From assembly GCA_000469685.2 (NCBI GenBank), contig LS997566.1:40340420-40404419 (forward strand): DNA of 64,000 bases. Reading direction: 5' to 3'. Numbering within the stretch: the stretch's first letter is position 1; the number at the start of each line of letters is the position of its first letter. The notes beneath the pieces were generated by a model. The model saw nothing but the letters and a program-made list of their open reading frames with translations, did not search any database and was not told the origin of the DNA. Positions 1-12,500 of the stretch are shown piece by piece. A program made the position numbers and the translations under genes. The stretch comes from Haemonchus contortus (Eukaryota > Nematoda > Chromadorea > Rhabditida > Trichostrongylidae).

Positions 1-1110
1 AGTTAGAATCGATCGCGTGTTCAATTACGCCACAAATCGATATCAATCGCTGCTGATTGGACGGAATTACCGGGGTTAAGCCGTATACTTTGTTATGATC
101 CGCATATGCCCTATCCTTAATATCCCACACACTTACATTCTGATTATTAGCCTAATCCTCATTGATACTATCTCGGTTGTGGTAGGTTTTCATTATCACT
201 ACATTTTCCGTTGGGAGAGAGACTTTTAGGTTAGACAGAGAGAGCGACAGACTGACCAACAAGTCAACCTATCAGGTTACTGCTATGTCTGCAAGGAGGA
301 TACTTGAGAGCGTGCTGAGTTGTTACCTTCTACCATCATAGAGATAAGCTGCAGATGATAAGCTAGGGTTATGCGATGACAGCTCTCGAAACCGTTGTGT
401 GCCTGTCTTCTAATCACAAATTCGAGTTGTATTTCCGTGGTTAACCCTTCTATAAAAACGGGTAAGGCAGATGCTATTCTATGAACTGCTGTACGACGTT
501 ATGCCGCTGCTTTGATACTACCCTTTCTGTGCCACTGCTTCACCACTGCTACCACCATCTGAGAGACAGCGATTTCAATGGGACCGTCTTACAGGAGCAT
601 ATGTCTCTGCGTGTATCGTGTCTTCAAGTTGTTGTACTTGATGTCTCCTTCATTTTGGTTGACCAAGACAGATTCTTTGAAATGGCAAACTAAAACAGAC
701 TCACTCTACAATCATATAATGCAATGAGAGCAGCAAGGTATAAAAGCGAAGTTAAGTGGTTCATCGCGGGAACGACCGACGTTGTGAGATGCAAAAAATT
801 AGTGAATCAGCCTTATTACCTTACTCTCGTATGATATCGGTAGGCGAATTTGGGTAATCAGATCTGCCGCAATGCTGTGAATACTCAACCGAAGGAATGA
901 CATGTGTCTTTAAAGCAGGAGAAGGTTCAATGAACTACTCTGGCTCATGACAGGGACGAATGAAGACCTTACTGGCACCCGCTCAAGGAAATCGATGATC
1001 AACGGGAAGGCAGATGACATAGGTGATTTTCAAAAGAAGGATTACCATGTGAGCGTGCCAGAAAACACATGAGAGCCGAAAAAGTGGTTGATGGACCTGA
1101 GCTTTACTTC
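1..1110. other. No gene recognised
   Basis: Only short open frames (up to about 86 codons), none resembling a protein family I know, and no clear repeat seen. Confidence 0.5.
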
Positions 1111-1117
1111 CAATCCC

Positions 1118-1425
1118 TTCATTCGACTTCAGTTGAGATTCGCAGTGACATGCTGAATGCATATGTGGCATTTTCAATGTCTTGCGGTGTCGAGCCGATG
1201 TACCAGTCACTGCTTTTCTCCTCCCGGACGAGCTTGGTACCATTTAATGGACCCCGAAATATGGAAAGTTTCGTTGGCCAATATCAACCGAGATTCGATC
1301 ACAAAGGCACACTTTACGCTAGAAATGGTTCCTGAATTCTTTCTTGAGGAGGTTACGATTTGAACCCGTGACCATGCGTGCGTGTTATTGCCCACTTGTC
1401 ACTACACCACCAACATCACTGCATT
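1118..1425 (-). repeat. tRNA-derived SINE, family A, copy 1
   Basis: On the minus strand a B-box-like GGTTCAAATCG-type sequence follows a tRNA-like head (right end, GGTGTAGTGACAAGTGGGC). The body shares 'tcccggacgagcttggtacc' and the 'cttgcggt' segment with copies at 21.4, 26.7 and 59.3 kb. Confidence 0.65.
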
Positions 1426-2715
1426 GAATAACCGATAATGCAAGAGCTTACACAATCGTTTATTCAAAAAACTAACATCAAAGTCATGCTTTGTGAGCTT
1501 CACTCTTTATATAGTTTTACTCGTACAAATACTCTTTAAAGATACAAAGAATCGATAGTCAAGGATTCAGGAAAATCACAGAAAGTAATGATTGTTATAA
1601 GCATTCAAATCAAGTATACATATGAACTAAGTTATGTAATGTATCTATAATAATTATGGTTACGAATTCGGATTACATATGATTAGTTCGTTGAGAGGAT
1701 ACCAATGGACATTACAATACATCGAAAATTGGAACCACGCCATGTTGGGAGCCTGGAGCCATATAATATGTATACAGTTTGTAGAATTTCTAGAATGCGG
1801 TAAACAAGATTCATATAGGTCCATTATTCAGCTTTATGAAAAATATACAAAAAACTACTCAAGAAGTAGCGCTCTTACTGGATCGCTCTGGAATATCTGC
1901 CTGAAATTTCGCAATAGTCCAGAATTCCTTTTGTCCTAGAAGTTTTTACGGAATTACTTCATAATTAGGCTACCCACTTGAAGGCACAACATATAGAGCG
2001 TCCTCATTCTTGCTTATATGTCCCTGAATTGGTCGAACTATCTGCCCGCATTAGGAACATTCCTCTTGATAGGAACATTCCTCTTGAAGATTTAGAATCC
2101 GGTGTCTTCTAACCCCTCAGGACTCACGCGAGTCGAAAATTTGTCTTTAGGCCCCTTCTAGGTGGTTTCGTTCCTCGCTCCAACGCTGCAGAACTCGAAA
2201 CAAGAAGGTCGAAGATGAGCCTTGAGATGTTCAACTGAATGGGATGGAAACGGGTGGGTGAAATCTCTGGAAATGCCATTGAGTGGGTAAACTCCTTCTG
2301 AAGAAATTCTATAGGACAAAACAGAGCATGCCAGAAGAAATCTAGACTAGTGCGAAATTTCTGGCAGATTCTTCCCGAACATACCCATACAGAGAAGAAC
2401 GTTTTCGTATCCATGAGAAGGATTACTAGAATAACATTAAATGCAAATAAATAAACAGTTCTGAAGCTTGTTGTCTTTGAGCTGCAAGGGAAGGAAAAAA
2501 CGTTGAATAGGAGTTTGTCAGGAGCAGCAGTTAGCAAAAACCCTCCAACATATATCCTGTTTGCTAAACCTATTTCACCACAGTCAAACACGCATTCTTC
2601 CCTATTGGTATGTCATATGCCATCACATATAAGTCCTAGTTGGATGGACCCAATATTACTGAAAAACAGGGATGGATACGAAATTGGTTTGAATTATTCA
2701 CGCTACTCTTATCGT
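1426..2715. other. AT-rich DNA with unassigned open frames
   Basis: Includes a 155-codon minus-strand frame (2124-2591) that resembles nothing recognised. Fragments similar to the neighbouring foldback repeat ('ctgccagaaatttcgca...') occur at about 1880-1920 and 2330-2370, so the frame is probably repeat DNA. Confidence 0.45.
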
Positions 2716-2719
2716 GCAA

Positions 2720-3385
2720 ATTTTCGATTCTGCTTCTGAACCGGCAATTTATATGCTTAGCATGAATCACTAAAAGGTCCCTGAATGAACCGCCGTCTCT
2801 CAAGAAAAGATGAATGATATACTAGGGCGTTCGGCAAATGTCTGCAGAAAACTTAGCAATAGCTCAGATTTCCCCGGAATGTTCTGTCCCCGTTTTCGCA
2901 GAAACACAGGACAATACTCGCTCCTATGCTATAAGCTACCAGGAGATTTCATGATGTCGCATCGGCCGACAAGAGCAAAACTTATCATTAACTCCTTTGT
3001 TTTCAGCTCCGAAGTGTTGAAATGAGGTGGAAAACCGCTCAGGAGGATCTTTGAAGCTACGAGCTTGGAACTTTAAAGCTTTTGTTGTGTTTTAGCAGCG
3101 AAGTGACTGATTTCCAAAAGGGATTCCGTGGCACATAGATGACATCTCGGCCATTTTAGAATTGGAAATGCAAAAAAGACATCGGGGCATGATATGATCA
3201 TACAAGCGAGTGAAGCATTTCTTGCTGATAATCCCAGAAAGGATTTGAACATTCCCAATTTTCGGCAGATCTTTTCTGAACGCCCTAGTATATCAGATTC
3301 ACGTTTATTTGATGAAAAACGGCTCATACACGAAATCACTTAGTGATTCAGTGGCTATCTTTAATTAACAAATTGCTGGTTTAGA
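2720..3385. repeat. Foldback (long inverted repeat) element
   Basis: Left arm (about 2720-2960) and right arm (about 3160-3385) are inverted copies. Both contain 'aacc(g/a)gcaattt', 'ctgaatcact/gaatcacta' and 'gatatactagggcgttc' in the same order. Arms are about 200 bp and imperfect, with a short centre. It is probably a decayed foldback DNA transposon; target duplications were not resolved. Confidence 0.55.
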
Positions 3386-5235
3386 TGGAAAAATGCACAA
3401 CAACAACACAGGTAAAATGATCGGATAACTGTTATGTTAGTCCCAGTCTCTCCTTGAGAACGGTTAGCTGAAAATGACGTAAAAGCTCAAATGCTGTTGT
3501 GAGAGATAAAACATGGATCCAGGCTAAATCTTCTCAGAGTCAGGAGAAATCTCGTAAATCATCCCAATAAGGAGATATCTCGTAAATTATCCCGAATCGT
3601 CTCAAAGTGTTCACTAGGTATTTATAGAACTGTTGTTGGTTGGGGTCCATCTGTGTCAGAGGACGACAGGGGCTTCACTGGGTGACCCACGACTCGGAAG
3701 GAGACGGTGAGGTTGAGGTGTTAGGTCATTTGATAAAGTGGTCCACTTTGAAAAAATTCAAACAAAGCTAATCGAATAAAAAGCTACCTGCTGCATTTTT
3801 GCTCTTTATTTTGTCAAATGCTTGGGCTTCATTTAGGTTTTTATGGTCGGGGAACCATCCCCTTACTGAAACTACACAGACTGGTAAGTGTTATTTTTAA
3901 TTATCTATGAACTCTGATCCCTAGGAGGAGGTTTACACTCCATAGCATTTAGAATGAAAGAAAAATCACTCAGTGCTGGGGAAACCGTATTGCTTTTTAC
4001 ATTTACGAGAATTGCTCAAGAGTAGATCCTATGTAACCAACTCGAACTGACTACCTACCAATCCCAGTTGTAATCACGGCTCAGTTTCGAGCTTTTGATG
4101 AACAAGCGAGCATCTTCTGCTGTCCACGAGTTAGACGTGGCGATCTCATGTCTTCAACTTCTCCGTCGAGGGAAGAGATTTCATCCACTGATGATTCGAT
4201 TCGAGCCGTCGTCCGTCCGCTCGGAGGCAGTTCTACACTTCGTGGTGGTGAACTCGCTACATATAGAATTATTAGATATGTCGACTTCTAATAAAGTTTT
4301 TCATTTCATTTGTGAATCATTAGGCAGACTATCTTGCAGTACCCAGGCTTATCGAGGTTTGTTCACTTTGGAAAAACAAATAAATAATGACATATCTGCT
4401 CTAAGGCAGGGACATACTTACAAGCATTCGATTCCACTTCGTATCGTGGTGGAGCAGACACCGGCTTTAAAGCGTCTTCGTATCGAGGAGGATTAGGAGA
4501 TTCAGTAGAATGTTCCGGATCGAGGACTGATGGTTCCAAGACGAATCCTGAATTTATCTGAACTTAGATACTAATGAGTAGATTGAGTCTAATGCCAAAT
4601 GCCGCCGCTATCCTACACAAGGTTCAGGGACTGAGCAACAACCATCTTCAACGTAACAACCACCTTCATCACTACGTCTCTATGACGCTAGTTCGTCTAC
4701 CTGTGCAGCACTAAACAACGAAGCTTAAAATGTTTCACATGATCAATCTTATTGGATGAGCCACGTGTGTGAATTCCATCCACAGAACTCAAAAGAAACA
4801 CAAGTTTCACCTCCCTACTGGCTCGAGTAATTTATTCCTTTCTGTTTTCACCTTCTTACAAGAGATTAGCACCAAATCGTTGATTCAAAAGAGGCTAATG
4901 GCTCAGCTAGGATAAACATCCCTTCAAATCCGCTTACAAGGGATAGATAAGTCATGAGACAGGATGCGTCTTGAGTATCCCATCGAACAAGTAGTATTTC
5001 GGCTGAGACGAGAAAGTGGTAATGAAGTAAATCGCCTCCGTAGGTTATTCATAGAGTAAATACTGCTATTATGGACTCACCCACAATCTGAGGATATTGT
5101 TCTGTCGTCGGTTGTATACTAGCGGTGATTACCATACTGCGGATCTGGTTGCGTTCATCGAAATAGAAGCGGCTGCCTAGAAAATCAATCAGTGAACGGA
5201 ATGAAAAAGATAACCCTCTGAGGCTATTCAGTTCC
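3386..5235. other. No supported gene; one 133-codon open frame
   Basis: The frame at 4095-4496 (+) encodes MMNKRASSAVHELDVAIS... ending LKRLRIEED. It matches no family I recognise and has no visible splice or start context, so I do not call it a gene. Confidence 0.4.
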
Positions 5236-5340
5236 GTTTCTAGGATGGGCCCGATATTCGACTTCCACTCAGAACAAATCAGTGTTTTCGTCCTAGACGG
5301 GTCTGGTATCAACTAACCGACCCCGTAGGGATGGGAAGCA
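5236..5340 (-). repeat. SINE family A fragment
   Basis: Contains 'cttccactcagaacaaatcag', 'cctagacgggtctggtatc' and 'gggatgggaagcatggttgg' in the order seen in fuller SINE copies. Both ends are missing. Confidence 0.55.
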
Positions 5341-6104
5341 TGGTTGGTCTAGACGAGAGAGAGTGTGAATAGTCTCAAGAAACGAGAAATCTTGCCCAAC
5401 CGAATGTTATTTTTTAATGACCGTGAATATGCAAGATGTATAACTTACAACGAGGTCCTGAGTTTGTGATGTAGTACTGGGTTGTATAATTCGGTAGAGG
5501 ACGTTTCGAACGAAGTTTACAGCAATATCGAAGGAAATATCGAAATCCGCATCCGATTACGAAAATACAAATGCATAACGATGTGGCTAAAGTAGCGACA
5601 TTTGCATTCATTTGAAGATAACCATCAGTGCCGAAGTACGCCATAGACATTTCTTGAGAATAGGAATCAGCCTGAAAATAGTATTTCAACTTCAGCTGCA
5701 GGGAAAAAAGAGATTGCTGTTAAGTCCAGATAATTTCGAAGCAACATCTTTTAGAATCGCAGATATCAATAAGTTTTGAGAACGCGGGTGGGTGAACGCG
5801 TACTGCCTGGTATGGGTAAGTGATTTTCGACACCAGGCCAGTTCTGTTCACGTACTTTTCAATTTTGGTGGAGTTGCAAGTTGCCGACTTGACGGAAGCA
5901 ATGTAAGCACAAAACCCGGTAAATAAGGGTGCTCAGAGATCCGAGCAACCTACTTTTTCGCCTCTGTCCTGCGGAATGTGAAGAAACTCCATGAAAATAA
6001 GCAAATCTAAGAAATAGTAATTAATTAAGAACAATTCGTAAGAAGTATGAAATTATCTTTACAGTCTTTCAGAGTTAATCATTTCCGTCTTAAGGATGCC
6101 CCCT

Positions 6105-6425
6105 CCCCTCAACCCTTCGACTTCCATTCAGAATCGTAGTGGTATAATGAATGTGCATGCAATCTAAACAATGGCTTGCGATGGCCGGCCGATGCACAGG
6201 CCAATGCCTTATCCTCCCACTCGAGTTTGACATAAATTAACCGGTTCCGGAGGGATGGAAGGCTCGGTAGGCCTAGGTGGATATCGATACCGATCGATAC
6301 CCACTTACCCACTTAGGCCATCCAAGCCTCGATCGATCCTGGATTCGGACCTATAGCGCAGCGTGTGCGATAGTGCGCCTCCTGTCGCTATGTACATTCG
6401 CTACATAGACCACTTCCGCCCTTTC
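6105..6425 (-). repeat. tRNA-derived SINE, family A, copy 2
   Basis: Shares 'gacttccattcagaatcgta', 'atggcttgcgatggcc', 'gatgcacaggccaatgcctt' and 'gtgcgatagtgcgcc' with the other copies. The tRNA-like head is at the right end (minus orientation). Confidence 0.7.
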
Positions 6426-8480
6426 GAGAATTGAGGATTCAAGGCTGATCTCAGTGCGCTGCTGTGACCAAATACAGAATTAAGCATCACATGCTAACGA
6501 TCTTCTTCAAGTTTGATTATACTGTCAACGGTATAAGTAGCTTATCGTTTCCATGGTTACTGCTTTCGTCTATATCCCAGGAGCCAATAACTTTACCATC
6601 GCTCTTTCGAAGTATTCAAATAGGTCGCAGTTTCATATTACTTGAATGGGGTTTAATAGAAGTATGTACGAAAACATTATACGATCGGTCATGAATATGC
6701 AGCCCTGCATCTTTGCCGCTTTGAATTGATATCGTTGTTCAGAGCTTTTCTGGGATGAGGGGAGATAGCGCGACTATCTACCTCTCCTGCAGGCCGGCCC
6801 CACTGACACATGTGTTACACCAAAGAGGGAAGCAGAAAAAAAAAACATATTGACTGCGTTTCTCTCACTAATTCATGCAAGCAAATGTGTGGGTAAAAAT
6901 AGAATTTGGTAGAGCTCTGGAAAACAAGCTTGGAGAGTCCCTGAAATCTTGTGAGAACCAAAAAACCTTCTTTCATCTCTTTTGTTTTTTCAATGACAAT
7001 TTCACATTCGCCATTGGTATTTTAGCACGTGGAACAAAATTGGTCTATGTAATGACCACGCTGCTGTAGTAGAAGTTCTGAAGCCTTATGAAGTTGACCA
7101 ATCTGTTTCCTGGTGAACGCCCACCTTCATTCAATGAATTGTGACGGTCAGCCGTGGTACAAGACCTCCCGTGCGACCTGTTATTATGTGAACAACCCTA
7201 GAGGGATGGAGGGCCTCGATTAATGAACGAGCACAGAAGATATATCCGTATCGTGTGTTTGACGGTTTATCATCACCTCCACCCCACGACGGTACCAAAA
7301 ACTTCGAAATCCTTTGGTCCGATTCATCATAACTAACATGACGTCGTTCATGGGAAGGTATATGTTCTGAAGGGCTGTACCAATGGGAAAACTTTCGTGG
7401 TGCAGGCAACGACGAATTTTAGGAAGGCAGTCATGTCCCCGTTTGCCTGAGTTTCAACTTCGGAGCTGGCTAACCCCATCTCAGATGAAACCGATTTTTC
7501 CATCCTCTATAGCTAAGTCAAAGAGTAACGATTTGCGGGAACCTGTCAAAGGTCAAGTCCGCTGGAACTGATTTATGGCATCTTAAGTTGGAACGTTTTT
7601 GAGCTTTCCAGAAGTCAATGACAGTCTACCACGGCACCTTCCTCATTACATAAGCTAGTAATGGCCTTCATTTAAAGCAGTGGTAAGAGTCAATAAGAGG
7701 TGTCACTTTGCACAGGAACCATGGTAACTCAAGGGATATGTATATGTAAACAGATGATGGAAGAGGATGCAAGAACATTCTATACATAAGAAAGATAAGG
7801 TAAAAGGGCTTGAGGGTTTCCACTCCGAGGGTTAGAAGCGGAAATTCAGACGGTTGTAGTATGCGACAAAACTTGTTTCAGTAGAGTTTAAAGCACCATG
7901 ATCAGAGACCTAAGGGACCGTTGTTAGCGCTGGCATGAGGAAGACGAGCAATCGACTAAAACGCCTCTGGCCTGATTATCCTAGCGTAACTCTCATACTG
8001 CGATTATGATGAGCGCTCTAATCAGGCCCCTAATCCGGAGAAAAGTTAGCTGCGAACTCGCCAAGGGAATACGGAGGTACCGCGAGTAAGCGATGATATT
8101 GAAAAAGCCCAGCATTCGATCTCATTGTATTATATGATTCACTTGCGATTGTTTGACCGACAGTTAATGGGCCCTGATCTCACGACTTTTATCAGAGGTT
8201 TTAACAACGCTCATACTTGAAAGTAGTAAAAACCCCTGCATAGTGGATGTAAAAAGCTATAGGGCAGTAGTGGATATCCAATACGAAATCTAAACTGCAG
8301 TCCAAAAAAAGAGTATCAATACAATTTGATAGGGTAGGTGAAACAATTGAATAAAAATGACTGCCTATGGATTATTTTTCAACAAAACTCTTATCAATTG
8401 AGTTTGTTCGAAGAAAGCAAGGATGCTCCCTCTCGAAGTACGTGAATGAGTCCAACCAAAATCCGGGGACGTTGTCCAAC
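6426..8480. other. No gene recognised
   Basis: Short open frames only. About 7130-7290 has faint resemblance to SINE family A ('gagggatggagggcctcg') but is too decayed to assign. Confidence 0.45.
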
Positions 8481-8492
8481 GCGAATGTCGAA

Positions 8493-8535
8493 GACGTTGA
8501 TGGTCTTGCGACTAGGACGCAAGACAATCAACGTC
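8493..8535. repeat. Strong hairpin, 18-bp arms
   Basis: GACGTTGATGGTCTTGCG pairs with CGCAAGACAATCAACGTC at 17 of 18 positions around the loop ACTAGGA. It is isolated upstream of gene A. Confidence 0.8.
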
Positions 8536-8789
8536 CTCGGGCTTGCTGAGGACGTAACCCAAATGAACGTATCTACCAGAATAGCATGCAAACAGGCACG
8601 AGGGCTCTTTACTTGAGGGGGTTTGGAAACGTTCAGTATCGTGAAAAAAACTAATTTGCCATGTGCCAATAAAATCGATTTTGGGCAGTAACTGGGAGTA
8701 GTTTACTGAAGAGTGATTAATGTTATGTTGCTATAGATGTAATAGTTTTGATATTCTCCCAAGGTTGGCGATCTTTCCTATTAAGCGTA

Positions 8790-8910
8790 GGGGAAAATTG
8801 CACGGTGCCTGGGATGCAAATAGCTGGGTTGATGCCCATCCGAAGCTGAAGTTTTGTCCACAAATCGTCAACATTTGAGGCTTTCGCATCGCGTACTGCA
8901 GCGATGCGAA
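8790..8910 (+). repeat. tRNA-derived SINE, family B, decayed copy
   Basis: Contains 'gcacggtgcctggga', 'gttttgtccacaa', and 'ctttcgcatcgcgtactgca', matching the copy at 22.6-22.7 kb ('gcacggtgcccgga', 'attttgtccatta', 'ctttcgcaacgcgtactgc'). The end forms an 11-bp-arm hairpin TTTCGCATCGC ... GCGATGCGAAA. Confidence 0.6.
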
Positions 8911-9460
8911 ATAAGAGCAGTAAACATGACAGACTTACCTAAATGATTCAATCGTGATATTAACTGGCTGGCTCACCACGTTGTACGTGAGTCTCATAGG
9001 CTATGGTATAAAATTTCTTAAGAAGGCGAGGGAAATCGGAGTTTCGGTGGTATATGGGATAAAGAGCACTGAGCTAGAAAAGCCCTTTTGTTTGCATCAC
9101 AGCGGATTCCCCGCACTTGTGGTAGAGTCCTTTCCCTGAAACACCACCCAATGCAGCATTAAGAAAAGAGAATTCGCATTTGTAATTGCATCGAATGCAT
9201 CCAGCAGTCTCCAGCTTTTGCTCTGGTATGCCCACCACGTCTTGCTTCAATCTTCACTTTACGTCATTAAGAATAGCTCATGCTGGAGTCCATATCAAGT
9301 CTCCGATCAAATAAGCAGACCTACCAACAGGCCAAAGAGCCGACACCTTAAGCTACTACTTCATAAATATCAGGGGCAATGATTCTCATGATGACCTGAT
9401 TGAAAACCACTATCAACAACTAACTGGGTATAGATGTAGGTGTGATTCATTCTTCTGTAG

Positions 9461-9560
9461 GCTTCTCTCGGGTCTCTCAAGCAGATTGATTTCTTTGATG
9501 TTCATCATACTGTTCCACGCTATGGTTGCAATAAGGCAGATACAAGCGTGTGACTACATA
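9461..9560 (+). CDS. Gene A exon 1: signal peptide
   Basis: Acceptor TTCTTCTGTAG sits just upstream and could be a spliced-leader acceptor, as the matching site in gene B lies 13 nt before its ATG. The codon aligned with that ATG is CTC here. The next in-frame ATG (9498) begins [11 protein letters not shown], a short hydrophobic core, followed by a single Cys in ACDYI. Donor GTGAGT, phase 0. The alternative frame has a stop. Confidence 0.6.
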
Positions 9561-12500
9561 GTGAGTACAATTTCTCGTTTTTTATTTGGAAAGCTCCAAT
9601 GTCTGCTGTGCAGCCTCCAAAGCCGGAAGAAGTCATGGTTGCGATGACGGAGTATCCACCGGCATCGCGTTCAAAAAGAGAATTACCGTGGGATTGGATA
9701 CGGATCAAAGCTGAATACGACGACTCAATCAATATGTAAGTTGGACCGAACTTTCAGATCAAGCTCATCCTTCTTAGACCTGGATGAGTTGTTAAATGAT
9801 GCTAACTCAATGAAGAGGTGCTATCAGCTCATTCTGATTGGGTCCGCTTCGAGCTTCAACTCCACTGGTTTTCCTAATAGTTGACTTAGAATCGTTCAGG
9901 GACGTATCGATATCACTGCAGACCCTACTCTCCCCTTTCCTACTGGACAGGAACTGTTTACAGAGAAGTACTGGTATCATCGTTTGTAGTCCCTCGAGTT
10001 TCTTATCCTATCTCAGGCAACAACTAAGCACGCACACTTAGGCTGAGTGAAGATGTTCTTCATGTTCTTGCTTTCAGCTGGTCAGCACTAGCTCCCGTGG
10101 ACCGCCGCGGGTTTAGCCAATGTCCAGTATGCTTTCCATTAGAGGGGCTACAGCCTAGCAGTCGTAGAAAATATCGGTAACTTCCTCTTTACATACGAGC
10201 TACAGTTCCGCCGAGGTTCGCGTCATTTGAGATGGTTTGTATGGTTCAAGTGCTCTTCGGGTCGTTCAGCGTTTCTTTTTTACTCTGTCGGACAGAACTG
10301 AATGAATTCGATCATATTATGAGAACACCTTCTATCTCCGTTTGTCTCCATTTGCAGCAGTAGTTATTTTCTGTAATCCCCTCCGAATATTGCCGGCCGC
10401 CGCGTCCCAGGCTCTAGCGAAGTTAATGATCCTCCTCGTTTCTTGCCCCTATTCCCCTGCCTTCACGACCTTATTTTGTCCCTCGTTTACCGCTATATGG
10501 ATATTCATGTAACCAATGATTATTATGTTCCCACGAAACTCACCTAATAACATCGTCAAGGCACCTGGCCTGGGGAGAGTGCAGTATCTACTTGTCTTGA
10601 CTCGTTTCGTTGATCTTCTAAGAACATAGGACAAATATGTTCCTACACAATCCAGCAGCCTTTCGGGCCTTCTTTGTGAGCAACCCATGACCCATCCCCA
10701 GGAGAAGTAGTTCGAATTGACCTTTTGAGCCAAATCAACTGATTCTCCTTTTCTCTCAAATAGGCGGGTTTTGAGCCCCAGTTTCGGGTGATATATTGGT
10801 TAAGTTACTTTTCACATTTGCAACTTCAACTGCCACTGTTACGGCAGTTTTTTTACGGCCAGTCTGTCAACTACGACTTTCCCAGTTTTGACACCCCTTT
10901 CGTAACTATCTGGAGGAACGGTTTTCGCATTGCCAGAGGTGGAACTTTAACCTTTATTGAGAGTACAAATGAGCAGGTTATTTTTTAGTTATCAGGTTAT
11001 CTCTGACCTGGCTTTTTTGAGATTATATAGGCTCAACGAATGGATGAAGGATAAGCTTAAAGGCCTTGTAAGAGATGTTCTTCACTATTTCGAAACCACA
11101 TTGAAAGTGCATCGCGTGAAAGCTCTACAATTTCCTAGGTGAGTAGAGTTCTGTAATTATCAAATTTGTTACGTTAGTAGCATCATGACAACCTCAAATT
11201 TACACACTCAAAAATCGACAGTGGGATACCGCATTTCTTTCTAGGTAACAGTAGAATCGTGATCACTGCATGTTCCGAATTGGCTGAGATTCTAAGCTGA
11301 CTTAAGAAGAAGAAAGGTTTAAAGGCCAGGTTCACGTCGAGGATGGTTTCCGAGATTTCCCTTTTTAATGAAGTCATGATCCCCAACGATAGCCTGAGAC
11401 GCTGTTGAATCGAAAAACATGCGAGATGGCGCATAATAAGGGTCCTAGAACTGGGTCAGCCGGATCATGATGGACGGGTTTCTAAGCGTTGTGAAAGCCG
11501 TGAAGGTTGTAACTATTCGCACTGGGACCCACACCTTGCACGCAGGCAGCATACTGCAGTCAGATGAATGCAATGGCGCACACATTTGATCAGCCATTGT
11601 AAACTGCAGTCGATAAATGGATGGATGGATGGCAGCCAAAGAAGTTTCCACGGGTCCAAGTGAGTTGATTTTAAAGAGTCTGTATGGGAACGATTCATAC
11701 AGAGCAGCTCGGATGCAGGTTATCTCTAGGACGATGTTCAAAATAGGTTCACATTTTACTCATTGGCATTTGAAAGTATTCTAGTATCAACAGAAATGAA
11801 GGAAGTCGCTTGGCGAGGTTCAACCAGTCGGAGTCCTCAATCCCTACTTCTATGGTCTTGGTCGCTTCTAACTGATAGCTTCTCTCATCTAATTTGGAAC
11901 ATAATGAGTTCATTGAGTCGCAGACGCATAAAGACCACATATGTAGGAAGGCAGCTTGGTGAATAAGTCTTCATTGAGCAGACGGGAACACACGGTTTTC
12001 AACATTAGCACGAATGACGAGGAAATGATTCCACCCCTACTGCAGATAACTGTATGCTTCGGACAGGATTCAAATCTAAACATGAACTCACCACACTGGA
12101 ATTTTTGTCCAGGAATTTTGTTGGAAATTTTCCAAAAGCACAGAGAAGTGGTGGTTGATTAAAAAAAATCGTTTACCGAGTTGGTGAGGAAAATCCTATT
12201 TTGCTCGGATTTTTACCATCAGATGTGTTATTTGTTCCGGTGCGACCAGACCTCATCTGGTGACTAGAATTTCGCGTACAGGTTTCTGTTGCACTTGCCC
12301 TGTTCCATGCTTTTTTCTGTCGTCCTTGATTCACCTCAATACGGAGACTTGTGTCGGACCTTATTGTTTCAGGTCCCACGTAGCCGTATCAGACATCAGC
12401 ATCACACCTATCCGTTCAGTACCAGATCATCAAAAACATGAAAACGTCCGCTGTTCTACCCTCTTACAAAATTCAAATACTCAATGATGAACTGTACATT

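Noticed and set aside
2124..2591. 155-codon minus-strand frame as a gene
   Set aside because: Parts resemble the neighbouring foldback repeat in other places, and no family motif is present.
9461..9560. Reading exon 1 in the frame ASLGSLKQ..., which looks like an HH-containing prodomain
   Set aside because: That frame has a TGA in gene A, and the phase does not fit exon 2; the signal-peptide frame fits both genes.
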